From Nocardioides glacieisoli (lineage in GTDB: Bacteria; Actinomycetota; Actinomycetes; Propionibacteriales; Nocardioidaceae), in NCBI RefSeq assembly GCF_004137245.1, contig NZ_SDWS01000002.1:558001-622000 (forward strand): a DNA stretch of 64,000 bases. Reading direction: 5' to 3'. A model generated the notes under the pieces. It did no database searches, was not told where the DNA came from, and saw nothing but the letters and a program-made list of their open reading frames with translations. A program made the position numbers and the translations under genes. Shown piece after piece: positions 7,942 to 17,864 of this stretch. How positions within the stretch are numbered: the first letter of the stretch is position 1; each line of letters starts with the position of its first letter.

Positions 7942-9335
7942 CAACGACCCGTCATCGAGTCCACGTCGAGGGCGGCGTCGAGCTGCTCCTCGGTGAGGTC
8001 GCCGCGCTCGACGTAGCCCATCGCGATCACCGTCTCGCGGATCGTGGCGCCCTCGGCCAGCGCCGTCTTGGCGACCTTCGCTGCCTCCTCGTAGCCGATG
8101 TGGGCGTTGAGCGGCGTCACGACCGACGGCGAGGACTCGGCGTAGCGCCGCATCCGCTCGGCGTCGGCGGTGATCCCGTCGACGCAGCGCTCGGCGAGGA
8201 GCACGGTCGAGGTGGAGAGCACGTGGACCGACTCGAGCAGCGCGTGCGCCATCACCGGCATCATCACGTTGAGCTCGAAGCTGCCGGCGGCGCCGGCCCA
8301 GGCGATGGTGGCGTCGTTGCCCACGACTCGCGCGCACACCATCAGGGTCGCCTCGGGCAGCACCGGGTTGACCTTGCCGGGCATGATGCTCGACCCCGGC
8401 TGGAGGTCGGGGAGGTGGATCTCCGCGAGGCCGGTGGTCGGGCCGGACGACATCCAGCGGAGGTCGTTGCAGATCTTCGTGAGGCCGACCGCGATCGTCC
8501 GCAGCACTCCGGACAGCTCGACGAGCGAGTCGCGGGTGCCCTGCGCCTCGAAGTGGTCGCGTGCCTCGGTGAACGGCTGCCCGGTGCGCTCGGCGAGCGC
8601 CGCGATCGCCCGCTCCGCGAAGGCGGCGGGGGTGTTGATGCCGGTGCCGACGGCGGTGCCGCCCAGCGGCAGCTCACGCACGCGGGGGAGCACGCCGTCC
8701 AGCCGCTCGGCCGCGAGGCGCAGCGTGGCGGCGTACGCCCCCATCTCCTGGCCGAGCGTCACCGGCGTCGCGTCCATCAGGTGGGTGCGCCCGGCCTTGA
8801 CGGTGTCGGCGAACTCCTCGGCCTTGGCCTCGAACGACGTCGCGAGACGGTCGAGGGCGGGGAGCAGGTCGTCGACGACGGCGAGCGTCGCGGCGACGTG
8901 GATGCTGGTGGGGAAGGTGTCGTTGCTGCTCTGCGAGGCGTTGACGTGGTCGTTGGGGTGGACGGTGACGCCGGCACGGTCGGCGAGGCTGGCGATCACC
9001 TCGTTGGCGTTCATGTTGGAGCTGGTGCCGGACCCGGTCTGGAAGACGTCGATCGGGAACTCGCCGTCGTGCTCCCCGGCGACGATGGCGTCGGCGGCGT
9101 CGACGACGGCCTTCGCCTGCTCGTGGCTGATCACGCCGAGGGCGCCGTTGGCGGTCGCGGCGGCGGCCTTGACGTGCGCGAGCGCCTGGACGTGGCGGGG
9201 CTGGAGGGTCAGTCCGCTGATCGGGAAGTTCTCGACGGCCCGCTGGGTCTGGGCGCGCCAGAGGGCGTCGCGGGGGACCTCGACGTCGCCCATCGAGTCG
9301 TGCTCGGTGCGCGTCGGTGCGCCGTGTGCAGTCAT
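7941..9335 (-). CDS. fumC: class II fumarate hydratase
   Basis: A 464-residue member of the fumarase/aspartase superfamily that interconverts fumarate and L-malate. [19 protein letters not shown] sequence ([15 protein letters not shown]), the [13 protein letters not shown] region and the mobile-loop signature [12 protein letters not shown] near residue 313 fit FumC closely. Length equals the family norm. TACCGT lies seven bases before the ATG, so the message is probably leaderless. A second, unrelated class I fumarase is encoded at 15988-17691. The oxygen-stable class II enzyme may serve when iron-sulfur enzymes fail. Aspartase is unlikely given the fumarase-like loops. Confidence 0.93.
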   Translation of the reverse strand: MTAHGAPTRTEHDSMGDVEVPRDALWRAQTQRAVENFPISGLTLQPRHVQALAHVKAAAATANGALGVISHEQAKAVVDAADAIVAGEHDGEFPIDVFQTGSGTSSNMNANEVIASLADRAGVTVHPNDHVNASQSSNDTFPTSIHVAATLAVVDDLLPALDRLATSFEAKAEEFADTVKAGRTHLMDATPVTLGQEMGAYAATLRLAAERLDGVLPRVRELPLGGTAVGTGINTPAAFAERAIAALAERTGQPFTEARDHFEAQGTRDSLVELSGVLRTIAVGLTKICNDLRWMSSGPTTGLAEIHLPDLQPGSSIMPGKVNPVLPEATLMVCARVVGNDATIAWAGAAGSFELNVMMPVMAHALLESVHVLSTSTVLLAERCVDGITADAERMRRYAESSPSVVTPLNAHIGYEEAAKVAKTALAEGATIRETVIAMGYVERGDLTEEQLDAALDVDSMTGR

Positions 9336-9362
9336 GGGATTGACGGTAGCCCTTGACGAACA

Positions 9363-9380
9363 GGTAACTCATCAGTTACC
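9363..9380. promoter_or_regulatory. candidate ArsR-family operator
   Basis: GGTAACT and AGTTACC form perfect 7-bp arms around CATC, ending eight bases before the ATG of the ArsR-type gene and lying 28 bp from the fumC start on the other strand. The position overlaps the expected promoter of the regulator and is typical for autorepression by a winged-helix dimer. It might also affect fumC. Confidence 0.6.
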
Positions 9381-9388
9381 AATGACGC

Positions 9389-9760
9389 ATGGACCCGTTC
9401 GCCGCGATCGCCGACCCGGTGCGTCGCGCGCTGCTCGAGACGCTCGCACGCGGCCCGGCGCGGGTCGTCGACCTCACGGCCGACCAGTCCATCAGCCGCC
9501 CCGCGGTCAGCCGCCACCTGCGCGTGCTGTCCGAGGCAGGGCTGGTGACCGCCGAGGACCGCGGACGGGAGCGGCACTACCGGCTCGAACGGGGCGGCCT
9601 GGCCGTCGTGACGGACTGGGTGGCCGCGCTCGAGCTGCGTCCTCGCTTCGACGAGTCGGTGCTCGACGGCCTCGACCTCGAGGTCCGGCGCACGGGCCGC
9701 GAGCGGCGCGCAGCGGCCGACGTCCGTGCCACACACCCATCCCAGGAGGACACCGCATGA
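9389..9760 (+). CDS. ArsR-family winged-helix regulator
   Basis: A 123-residue DNA-binding repressor. The N-terminus DPFAAIADPVRRALLETLARG and the recognition helix ISRPAVSRHLRVLSEAGLV with the following wing (EDRGRERHYRL) are standard for the ArsR subgroup that accompanies AHSA1 proteins. No metal-binding Cys box (ELCVCDL type) is present, so a metal sensor role is unlikely. It overlaps the next gene by ATGA, and a perfect AGGAGG precedes that start, so the two are made together. It probably represses its own operon through the inverted repeat at 9363-9380. Confidence 0.88.
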   Translation: MDPFAAIADPVRRALLETLARGPARVVDLTADQSISRPAVSRHLRVLSEAGLVTAEDRGRERHYRLERGGLAVVTDWVAALELRPRFDESVLDGLDLEVRRTGRERRAAADVRATHPSQEDTA

Positions 9761-10305
9761 CCAGCTCCACCGACCTGATGACCGGCCGCCGCGAGGAGAG
9801 CGACGGCCGGAGCCTGCTCGTGATCGAGCGGACCTTCCGCGCACCCATCGAGGACGTCTGGGCGGCGTGCACCGAGCCCGGCCGGATGGAGCGGTGGATC
9901 GGCACGTGGAGCGGTGATCCCTCGTCCGGCACGGTGATGTTCCGGATGACGGCGGAGGGCGAGGACGTGAAGGCCGAGGAGATGGACGTCCTCGCCTGCG
10001 ATCCGCCACGCCGCTTCGTCGTCCGCGGGCGTGATCCCGAGCCCTTCGCCGAGGACGGCTCGGGGGAGAAGGTGCACTGGGAGATGGGGCTCGAGCTCAC
10101 CGAGGCCAACGGCACCACCTCGCTGCGGTTCACGCAGGTGCTCGCGCCCGGAGACACCGGGCGGACGATGGTCGCGAGCGTCGGACCGGGCTGGGACTAC
10201 TACCTCGACCGCCTGGGCGCCGACCTGGCCGGTGACGACGTGGCCGCGGTGGACTGGGAGTCCTACGCCGCCGGCTCGTCGTACTACCGCGAGCACTTCG
10301 CCTGA
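9757..10305 (+). CDS. SRPBCC (AHSA1-type) START-like protein
   Basis: A 182-residue helix-grip protein of the AHSA1/Aha1 C-terminal type within the SRPBCC superfamily, which forms a hydrophobic pocket. Landmarks are ERTFRAPIEDVWAACTEPGRMERWIG at the start of the fold and LRFTQVLAPGDT before the long C-terminal helix. Proteins of this kind are regularly paired with an ArsR regulator, as here (ATGA overlap); their ligand is generally unknown. AGGAGG at 9744-9749 gives strong initiation. No function beyond ligand binding can be read. Confidence 0.82.
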   Translation: MTSSTDLMTGRREESDGRSLLVIERTFRAPIEDVWAACTEPGRMERWIGTWSGDPSSGTVMFRMTAEGEDVKAEEMDVLACDPPRRFVVRGRDPEPFAEDGSGEKVHWEMGLELTEANGTTSLRFTQVLAPGDTGRTMVASVGPGWDYYLDRLGADLAGDDVAAVDWESYAAGSSYYREHFA

Positions 10306-10360
10306 CCGGTCGGCGTCGACCGGAGGGTCGGGTGGATCCGCGCAGACCGCATTGGGGACC

Positions 10361-12265
10361 ATGGAGCACATGCGATCACTTCGTCTCGGGATCGCCGTCG
10401 TGCTCATGGGGGTGGGCTCCGCCTGCTCCTCGGCCGGTGGCGACGACGACTCCGACCCCGCAGCCGACCTGGCGAGCGAGCTCGCCGCGGCGCTCTCCGA
10501 CCACTCGCTGGGCGAGGTGCCGCTCACCGACGAGGCGGCGCGCGACGCGTTCGCCGAGCTGGTCTCGCCGCTCGACGAGGTGCCGGTCGCGGTCGAGGTG
10601 GCCGGGGTGGAGCATCCCGAGGCGACCGGTGACGAGCCCCGAACCGCGACCGCGACGCTGTCGTGGCAGTGGGACATCGGCGGCCCCGACCCCTGGACGT
10701 ACGACACACCTGCCGCGCTCGTGGAGGGCGAGGACGGCTGGCAGGTGGAGTGGTCGCCTGCCACGCTGGCGCCCGACCTGGTCGAGGGCGACACCCTCGG
10801 CCTGCGCACCCTCACCCCGGACCGCGGCGACATCACCGGGGCCAACGGGACAGTGCTCGTGACGGAGCGGCCGGTGCTGCGCTACGGCCTCGACAAGACC
10901 AAGGTCGAGGGCACGCAGGTGGCCCGCAGCGCGCGGCGGATCGCGCGGATCCTCGACGTCGACGCCGCGGCGTACGTCGAGCGCGCGGAGGCGATGGGTG
11001 CCGAGGCCTTCGTCGAGGCGGTCGTGCTCCGCGAGGAGGACGCGCTCGAGGTGCTGCCGGCCTTCCGCAAGGTGCCCGGGGCGCTCGCGGTGAACGACAC
11101 CCTGCCGCTGGCACCGAGCCGAGACTTTGCCGCTGCCCTGCTCGGCCGGGTCGGAGCGGCGACCGCAGAGGTCGTCGAGGAGTCCGACGGCGCGATCGTC
11201 GCCGGCGACGAGGTCGGGCTGTCCGGCCTCCAGGCGCGCTACGACGAGCAGCTGCGCGGCGCGTCGGGCAGGGCCGTCGTCGCCCGGAGCGCCGACGACC
11301 GGCTGCGCACGCTCGTCGAGGTCCCTGCGGTCGACGGCGCGGACCTCGCGACGACGATCGCCCCGGCGCTGCAGGACAAGGCGGAGGCCGCGCTGGCCAC
11401 GCTCGGCGACGGCGCCCCGGCCAGCGCCCTGGTGGCCATCCGACCCTCCGACGGCGCCGTCCTCGCGACCGCCAACGGTGCGGGCGCGGAGGGCGCGGAC
11501 CTCGCCGACACCGGGCAGTACGCACCCGGCTCGACCTTCAAGGTCGTCTCCTCCCTCGCGCTGCTGCGCAGTGGGCTGGCGCCCGGCGACCGCGTGGCGT
11601 GCCCGGCGACCACCACCGTCGACGGCCGCTCCTTCAAGAACTACGACGACTACCCCGCCTCGTCCGTCGGCGAGATCACGCTCGCCCAGGCCGTCGCCCA
11701 GTCGTGCAACACCGCCTTCATCGGCAACGTCGACCGCCTCGCCGACGGCGACCTCGCCGCGGCGGCCCAGGCGCTCGGGCTCGGCACCGACCACGACCTC
11801 GGCTTCCCGGTCTACTTCGGCCAGGTGCCGCCGCCCGAGACCGAGACCGGCGCTGCCGCCGACCTGATCGGGCAGGGCACCGTGCTCGCCAGTCCGTTCG
11901 CGATGGCCACCGTCGCCGCGTCGGTCGCGGCTGGTCGCGCAGTGCTGCCGACGCTCCTGCCCGACCACCAGGTCGAGCAGACGGCGATCTCGGCGCCGCT
12001 GACCGGTGGCGAGGCAGCCACGCTGCGCAGCCTGATGCGGGGCGTGGTGACCACCGGGTCGGGCCGGTTCCTGCTCGACGTACCCGGCGTCGACGGCGCG
12101 AAGACCGGCACTGCCGAGTACGGCGAGCCCGACGCGTCCGGCGCCCTGCCGACCCACGCCTGGATGATCGCCGTCCGCGGCGACCTGGCCGTCGCGGTGT
12201 TCGTCGGCACCGGCGTCTCCGGCTCGCAGACCGCCGGGCCGGTGCTCGAGGCGTTCCTGCGCTAG
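10361..12265 (+). CDS. penicillin-binding protein, lipoprotein type (MecA_N/transpeptidase)
   Basis: A 634-residue D,D-transpeptidase that cross-links peptidoglycan outside the membrane. It starts with a signal peptide ending SACSS near residue 22, so it is probably a lipoprotein, although Gly at -3 is unusual for a lipobox. An NTF2-like MecA_N domain (about 30-150) and a dimerisation domain follow. The transpeptidase has STFK with Ser391, the SCN motif (AQSCNTAF) and KTGT near residue 582. This architecture resembles MecA/PbpA-like class B enzymes. ATG codons at 10361 and 10370 are both possible starts. Its stop overlaps the stop of the convergent gene by three bases. Confidence 0.88.
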   Translation: MEHMRSLRLGIAVVLMGVGSACSSAGGDDDSDPAADLASELAAALSDHSLGEVPLTDEAARDAFAELVSPLDEVPVAVEVAGVEHPEATGDEPRTATATLSWQWDIGGPDPWTYDTPAALVEGEDGWQVEWSPATLAPDLVEGDTLGLRTLTPDRGDITGANGTVLVTERPVLRYGLDKTKVEGTQVARSARRIARILDVDAAAYVERAEAMGAEAFVEAVVLREEDALEVLPAFRKVPGALAVNDTLPLAPSRDFAAALLGRVGAATAEVVEESDGAIVAGDEVGLSGLQARYDEQLRGASGRAVVARSADDRLRTLVEVPAVDGADLATTIAPALQDKAEAALATLGDGAPASALVAIRPSDGAVLATANGAGAEGADLADTGQYAPGSTFKVVSSLALLRSGLAPGDRVACPATTTVDGRSFKNYDDYPASSVGEITLAQAVAQSCNTAFIGNVDRLADGDLAAAAQALGLGTDHDLGFPVYFGQVPPPETETGAAADLIGQGTVLASPFAMATVAASVAAGRAVLPTLLPDHQVEQTAISAPLTGGEAATLRSLMRGVVTTGSGRFLLDVPGVDGAKTGTAEYGEPDASGALPTHAWMIAVRGDLAVAVFVGTGVSGSQTAGPVLEAFLR

Positions 12266-12942
12266 GACCGGCGCGCGAGGTAGAGGAAGTACTGCTCCGG
12301 CCGGTCCTGCAGCAGCACGTCGTGGGCCTGCTCCTCGGTCCGGGCGAAGACCTCGCGCATCGCGGCGAGCAGGCCCGGCGCGGCGTCGGCCGACCAGACG
12401 ACCAGGACCCCGCCCGGGCTCAGCAGGTCGTGGCACCGGCGGAGGAACCCGGCCTCGTAGACCTGCTCGTTGGCCTCGTGGACGAGGTAGCCCGGGCCGT
12501 TGTCGACGTCGAGCAGCACCAGGTCGTACGTCGACCGCGCCTCGGCGATGGCCATCGCGATGTCGGCGTTGACGATGGTGGCGCGGGCGTCGGCGAGGAT
12601 CGCCGGCCCGTGCGGCACCGTGCCGTTGCGCATCCAGTCGATGAGCGGTTCCTCGATCTCGACGACCACGGCCCGCTCGACACGGATGTCGGCGAGCACC
12701 CGCTGGAGCGTGAAGCCGAGGCCGAGCCCGCCGATCAGGACCGACCGCGGGTCGTCGACCAGCTCGAGCGCCTGGGCGGCGAGCTCGATCTCGCTGGTCG
12801 TCTCGAGGGTGTCCATCACGAAGACGCCGTTGACCCGCAGCTCGAGCACGTCGGCGGCGGTCCCGGACGTGCGGCGGCGCAGCACGAGCTCGCCGCGGTC
12901 GGTCTCCGCCCGGGCGATCTCCGAGACGCTGTCGATGCTCAC
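12262..12942 (-). CDS. spermidine synthase-like methyltransferase-fold protein
   Basis: A 226-residue Rossmann-fold protein of the spermidine/spermine synthase superfamily. The nucleotide-binding loop reads IGGLGLGFTL (residues about 90-99), followed by VVVEIEEPLIDW, where an acidic residue would bind the ribose, and LLDVDNGPGYLVH in place of the usual polyamine-site DxxDP. That change makes true aminopropyl transfer doubtful. Many such actinobacterial proteins are annotated as spermidine synthase without proof. It is monocistronic and converges on the penicillin-binding protein gene with overlapping stop codons. Confidence 0.7.
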   Translation of the reverse strand: MSIDSVSEIARAETDRGELVLRRRTSGTAADVLELRVNGVFVMDTLETTSEIELAAQALELVDDPRSVLIGGLGLGFTLQRVLADIRVERAVVVEIEEPLIDWMRNGTVPHGPAILADARATIVNADIAMAIAEARSTYDLVLLDVDNGPGYLVHEANEQVYEAGFLRRCHDLLSPGGVLVVWSADAAPGLLAAMREVFARTEEQAHDVLLQDRPEQYFLYLARRS

Positions 12943-13063
12943 GCGCCCATCCTGCCGCGAGCGGCGCTCCGGGCACGCTTCGTCGCACGTTGTTCGCCCC
13001 CAAGGGTGGTCATGCGTCGCGGAAGGGCTGTCCTGCAGGCCGTCCAGGACCTACCGTGAGCGG

Positions 13064-13933
13064 ATGTACACCGTTGGGCGGGTCGCCGAGCTCATCGGCG
13101 TTCCCAGCACGACCCTGCGCAAGTGGGAGCAGCGTTACGGCGTGGTCGCCCCGCAGCGGTCCTCCGGCAACTACAGGCTCTACGACGACGAGGCCGTCCG
13201 CCGGCTCAGCGTGATGCGCACCCTGGTCGACGCGGGCTGGTCCGCGCACGAGGCGGCGCAGCACGTCGCGGTCGACGTCTCGGCCGCAGCGGCCGAGGTC
13301 GCCCGGCCGGAGGTGCCGTGCACCGACCCGCGGATCCAGGAGGTCGTGCGGTGCGCGGTCGACTTCGACGTCCCGGCGCTCGAGCGGCTGCTGGCGGAGG
13401 CCTTCGTGGACGGTGACCACGCGACCACCGTGGACGAGTGGCTGCTCCCGGCGATGGTCGAGCTCGGCAGGGCCTGGCAGCGCGGCGAGGTGTCCGTCGC
13501 CGGCGAGCACTTCGTGTCCGCCGCCGTGCACCGCCGGCTCGCGCAGGCCTTCCAGTCCGTCCCGGTGGTGAACCCTGACGGCCCGCGGGTCGTGGCAGGG
13601 CTGGCGCGCGGGTCGCGCCACGAGCTCGGCGTCCTGGCGTTCTGCCTGGTGCTGCGCTCGCGCGGCGTCTCGGTCACCTACCTCGGCGGCGACCTCCCGC
13701 TGGAGGCGTGGGTCGGCACCGTCCGTCTCCTCTCGCCCGCCGCCGTGGTCATCGCGGCGCCCACTGTCGAGGACCTCCCGGCCGTCCGGGAGCTGGTCGA
13801 GGCGCTCACGCCGATGACGTCGGTGTTCCTCGGCGGCGCGCACCAGGACCAGGTCGACGGCCCCGAACGACTCGGGCACCGTGCGGGTGCGGCGGCGTCC
13901 GCCCTGGCCGCCCGCCTCACCGCGGCCGGCTGA
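13064..13933 (+). CDS. CarH/LitR-like B12-dependent photoreceptor regulator, paralog 1
   Basis: A 289-residue regulator with an N-terminal MerR helix-turn-helix (YTVGRVAELIGVPSTTLRKW; wing at NYRLYDDEAVRRL), a four-helix B12-cap domain (about 85-165) and a Rossmann B12-binding domain. It has the full Wx9EH signature of adenosylcobalamin photoreceptors, Trp138 with Glu148-His149, and the axial-ligand motif HELG with His186. In characterised relatives the dark tetramer represses DNA and light breaks the Co-C bond to release it. TACCGT six bases before the ATG suggests a leaderless message. It runs into the next hydrolase gene with one base between. Identity to the paralog at 15101 is high across all domains. 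Confidence 0.85.
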   Translation: MYTVGRVAELIGVPSTTLRKWEQRYGVVAPQRSSGNYRLYDDEAVRRLSVMRTLVDAGWSAHEAAQHVAVDVSAAAAEVARPEVPCTDPRIQEVVRCAVDFDVPALERLLAEAFVDGDHATTVDEWLLPAMVELGRAWQRGEVSVAGEHFVSAAVHRRLAQAFQSVPVVNPDGPRVVAGLARGSRHELGVLAFCLVLRSRGVSVTYLGGDLPLEAWVGTVRLLSPAAVVIAAPTVEDLPAVRELVEALTPMTSVFLGGAHQDQVDGPERLGHRAGAAASALAARLTAAG

Positions 13934-13934
13934 G

Positions 13935-14759
13935 GTGCTGCGGCACGCAACGGACGGACGGGTCCTCGAGTGCTGGGTCGGCGGGGATCCCGACGGTCCC
14001 CTCGTCGCGGTGCTCCACGGCTGCCCGGACACCCGCCACGTGGCGATGACGGGAGACGCGGCGGCCCGTGCGGCCGGCGTACGACTCCTGTGCGTGAACC
14101 GCCCCGGCTACGGACGCTCCACCGCCCACGCGAGCACCCACGGCAGCGTGGCCGACGACCTCGCCGGGGTGGCGAGCGAGCTCGGGCACGAACGCCTCGC
14201 GGTGCTCGGCATGTCGGTGGGAGGGGCGTACGCCGTGGCGACCGCCGCGCGGCACCCCGACCGGGTCACCGCGCTCGGCCTGGTGGCGACCCAGCCGCCG
14301 GGCGCACGGTCAGAGGCGGTCGAGGAGCTGGTCGCCGAGTTCGCACCCGAGTTCCTCCACTGGCGCGCCGGCGTCGACCCCGCCGACCCGTCAGACGACG
14401 CGCTCGCGGCCCGGTGGCTCACGATGCTTCCGCCGGAGGACGCCTACCTGGTGGCGGCGCTCGGGCCGGCCGAGGTCGCGGCGTCGGTGCGCGAGGCGCT
14501 CGCCGGGCCCGAGGGCTACCTCCGCGACGCAGCCCTGCTCCACCGGCCGTGGGAGCACGGACCGGCGGAGGTGAACTGTGCGGTGCGCGCCTGGTTCGGC
14601 GAGCTGGACGACCGTTCGGGAGCGGATGCCGCGGCCGACCTGTTCGCAGGACTCGGCGATGTCGAAGTCGTCGTACGACCTCGCACCACCCACCTCGCCA
14701 CCCTCGTGGCGCACTGGCCAGACGTCCTGACGACCCTGCGCGACCTCATGGCCGGCTGA
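13935..14759 (+). CDS. alpha/beta hydrolase
   Basis: A 274-residue alpha/beta hydrolase. HGCPDT gives the oxyanion strand, GMSVGGAY (near residue 97) the nucleophile elbow with Ser, and TTHLAT near the C-terminus the catalytic His; the acid is probably the Asp of GELDDRSG. The GTG start is one base after the stop of the light-regulator gene, so the two almost certainly share a transcript. The substrate is unknown. Its place between two B12-photoreceptor paralogs makes light-controlled expression likely, but that is inference. Confidence 0.8.
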   Translation: MLRHATDGRVLECWVGGDPDGPLVAVLHGCPDTRHVAMTGDAAARAAGVRLLCVNRPGYGRSTAHASTHGSVADDLAGVASELGHERLAVLGMSVGGAYAVATAARHPDRVTALGLVATQPPGARSEAVEELVAEFAPEFLHWRAGVDPADPSDDALAARWLTMLPPEDAYLVAALGPAEVAASVREALAGPEGYLRDAALLHRPWEHGPAEVNCAVRAWFGELDDRSGADAAADLFAGLGDVEVVVRPRTTHLATLVAHWPDVLTTLRDLMAG

Positions 14760-14774
14760 GCCCCGACCGTTGCG

Positions 14775-14996
14775 TCAGCGGCTGGCGGACTCGGCCGCGA
14801 CGTCGCGGCAGGAGCTGCCGGTCCACTCCTGGGCGACGAAGTCGAGCCGGCACGAGCCGTCCGTCGAGCCGTGGTCGGGCATGGCGGGGGTGCCGAACAC
14901 GATCGTGGCGAGCGCCGCCGCGACCATCGCAGAGATCCCCGTGGCCTGCAGCCACCTGCCGGGACCGGCGTCCTCGATCTCGTACACCTGCTCCAC
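14775..14996 (-). CDS. small membrane protein with two cysteines, divergent from regulator
   Basis: A 73-residue protein with a short acidic N-terminus (VEQVYEIEDAGPG), one hydrophobic helix (about 20-40) and an outside tail carrying two Cys (GSCRLDF and SSCRDV) that could form a disulfide. I do not recognise it. GTG at 14996 is chosen for its excellent ribosome site, GGGAGG four bases upstream. Its promoter region is the 11-bp repeat array at 15013-15082, shared with the B12 regulator on the other strand. It may therefore be a direct target of that regulator. Confidence 0.6.
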   Translation of the reverse strand: MEQVYEIEDAGPGRWLQATGISAMVAAALATIVFGTPAMPDHGSTDGSCRLDFVAQEWTGSSCRDVAAESASR

Positions 14997-15012
14997 GGCC
15001 CCTCCCAGGGGT

Positions 15013-15082
15013 TCTGTCCACAGTCTGTCCACTGTTGTGGATGACGGCGACGCTAGACACTCTGTCCACGGTTTGTCCACTC
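15013..15082. promoter_or_regulatory. CarH-type operator: two pairs of 11-bp direct repeats
   Basis: TGTCCAC occurs at 15015, 15026, 15063 and 15074. The copies in each pair are spaced exactly 11 bp, giving repeats TCTGTCCACAG/TCTGTCCACTG and TCTGTCCACGG/TTTGTCCACTC. Eleven-base direct repeats are the known footprint unit of CarH, where each MerR-type domain contacts one repeat. The right-hand pair covers the -35 position of the leaderless regulator gene (TACCCT at 15088, GTG at 15101). On the other strand TGGACA and TAGCGT (15050-15055) could form the promoter of the small membrane-protein gene. Both would be blocked by bound tetramer. Confidence 0.75.
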
Positions 15083-15100
15083 TGCGGTACCCTCCCGGGT

Positions 15101-15964
15101 GTGTACACCGCCGGCCGCACCGCGCAGCTCACCGGCATCCCGCGCGAGACCCTCCGCAAGTGGGAGCAGCGCTACGGCGTCGTCGAACCGGTGCGGAGCG
15201 AGGGCAACTACCGGCTCTACGACGACGAGGCGGTGCGCCGGCTGTCGGTGATGCGCGACCTCGTCGACGCCGGCTGGGCACCACGGATCGCGGCCCGCAA
15301 GGTGCTCGAGGAGCCGACCGGCTCGGCCTCAGTGCTGCCGCTGCCGGCCGACGGTTCCCCGCTGTCGCAGGTCGACGAGCTCATCGGGTGCGCGCTCGAC
15401 TTCGACGTCGTACGCCTCGAGAGCCTCATCGACAAGGCGTTCGCCGAGACCGACCTCGCCGCCGTGGTCGACGAGTGGCTGATGCCCTCGCTCGTGCGGC
15501 TGGGCGGGGCCTGGCAGCGCGGTGAGGTCAGCATCGCCGGTGAGCACTTCGCCAGTGCGGCCGTGCTGCGACGGCTGGCCCAGGAGTTCCACCAGCTGCC
15601 GCACCCGGCGGCCGGTGCCCCGAGCGTGATGGTGGGGCTGGCGCGAGGATCGCGCCACGAGCTGGGGGTGATGGCCTTCGCGATGGTGCTCCGCAGCCGT
15701 GGGGTGGCGGTCACCTACCTCGGCGCCGACCTCCCCGTCGAGGCGTGGGTCGACACCGTACGCGCGGTGGGGCCCGACGCCGTCGTGCTCGGCGTACCGA
15801 CGGTCGAGGACCTGCCAGCCGTGCGCGAGGCGGTGCAGGCGATCTCCGCGACCGCTCCCGTGCTCCTCGGAGGCGCCCACCAGCACCGCGTCGAGGGCGC
15901 CGAGCCGCTCGGTCACCGGGCCGGGCAGGCCGCCGCCGAGCTGGCCGCCCGCCTCACCGCCTGA
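15101..15964 (+). CDS. CarH/LitR-like B12-dependent photoreceptor regulator, paralog 2
   Basis: A 287-residue MerR/B12 regulator with the same order as paralog 1: helix-turn-helix 1-70, four-helix cap 85-165, Rossmann domain 170-285. The photoreceptor signature is complete (Trp138, Glu148-His149 and His186 at identical positions). Most differences lie in residues 57-95, the linker after the DNA-binding domain, so the two may dimerise similarly but recognise DNA differently. GTG follows TACCCT by seven bases. The gene is preceded by the 11-bp repeat array, so it probably represses itself in the dark. Tail-to-tail with the class I fumarase. Confidence 0.87.
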   Translation: MYTAGRTAQLTGIPRETLRKWEQRYGVVEPVRSEGNYRLYDDEAVRRLSVMRDLVDAGWAPRIAARKVLEEPTGSASVLPLPADGSPLSQVDELIGCALDFDVVRLESLIDKAFAETDLAAVVDEWLMPSLVRLGGAWQRGEVSIAGEHFASAAVLRRLAQEFHQLPHPAAGAPSVMVGLARGSRHELGVMAFAMVLRSRGVAVTYLGADLPVEAWVDTVRAVGPDAVVLGVPTVEDLPAVREAVQAISATAPVLLGGAHQHRVEGAEPLGHRAGQAAAELAARLTA

Positions 15965-15987
15965 GCGCTCCCGACGGTCCGGGAGGA

Positions 15988-17691
<1,704 letters not shown>

Positions 17692-17864
17692 GACGGTCGA
17701 GTTTACCCAGCGCCGCCTGCGCGGCATTTCTTGCCCAAACCGTTGGTTCATCGTTACGCCTCAGACGCGTCATTCGGGAGTAGCCTCCGATCCGACGGGA
17801 CCAGAGAGGCTCCGCCTTGCACCTCGTTCCAGATCTCGGTCGAGCCCCCCCTTGGAGGACCCCT

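Noticed and set aside
10376..13003. Very long open frame on the minus strand across the penicillin-binding protein gene
   Set aside because: Its translation is Arg/Gly/Pro-rich without domains and lies antisense to a gene with complete catalytic motifs; such frames arise from high GC content.
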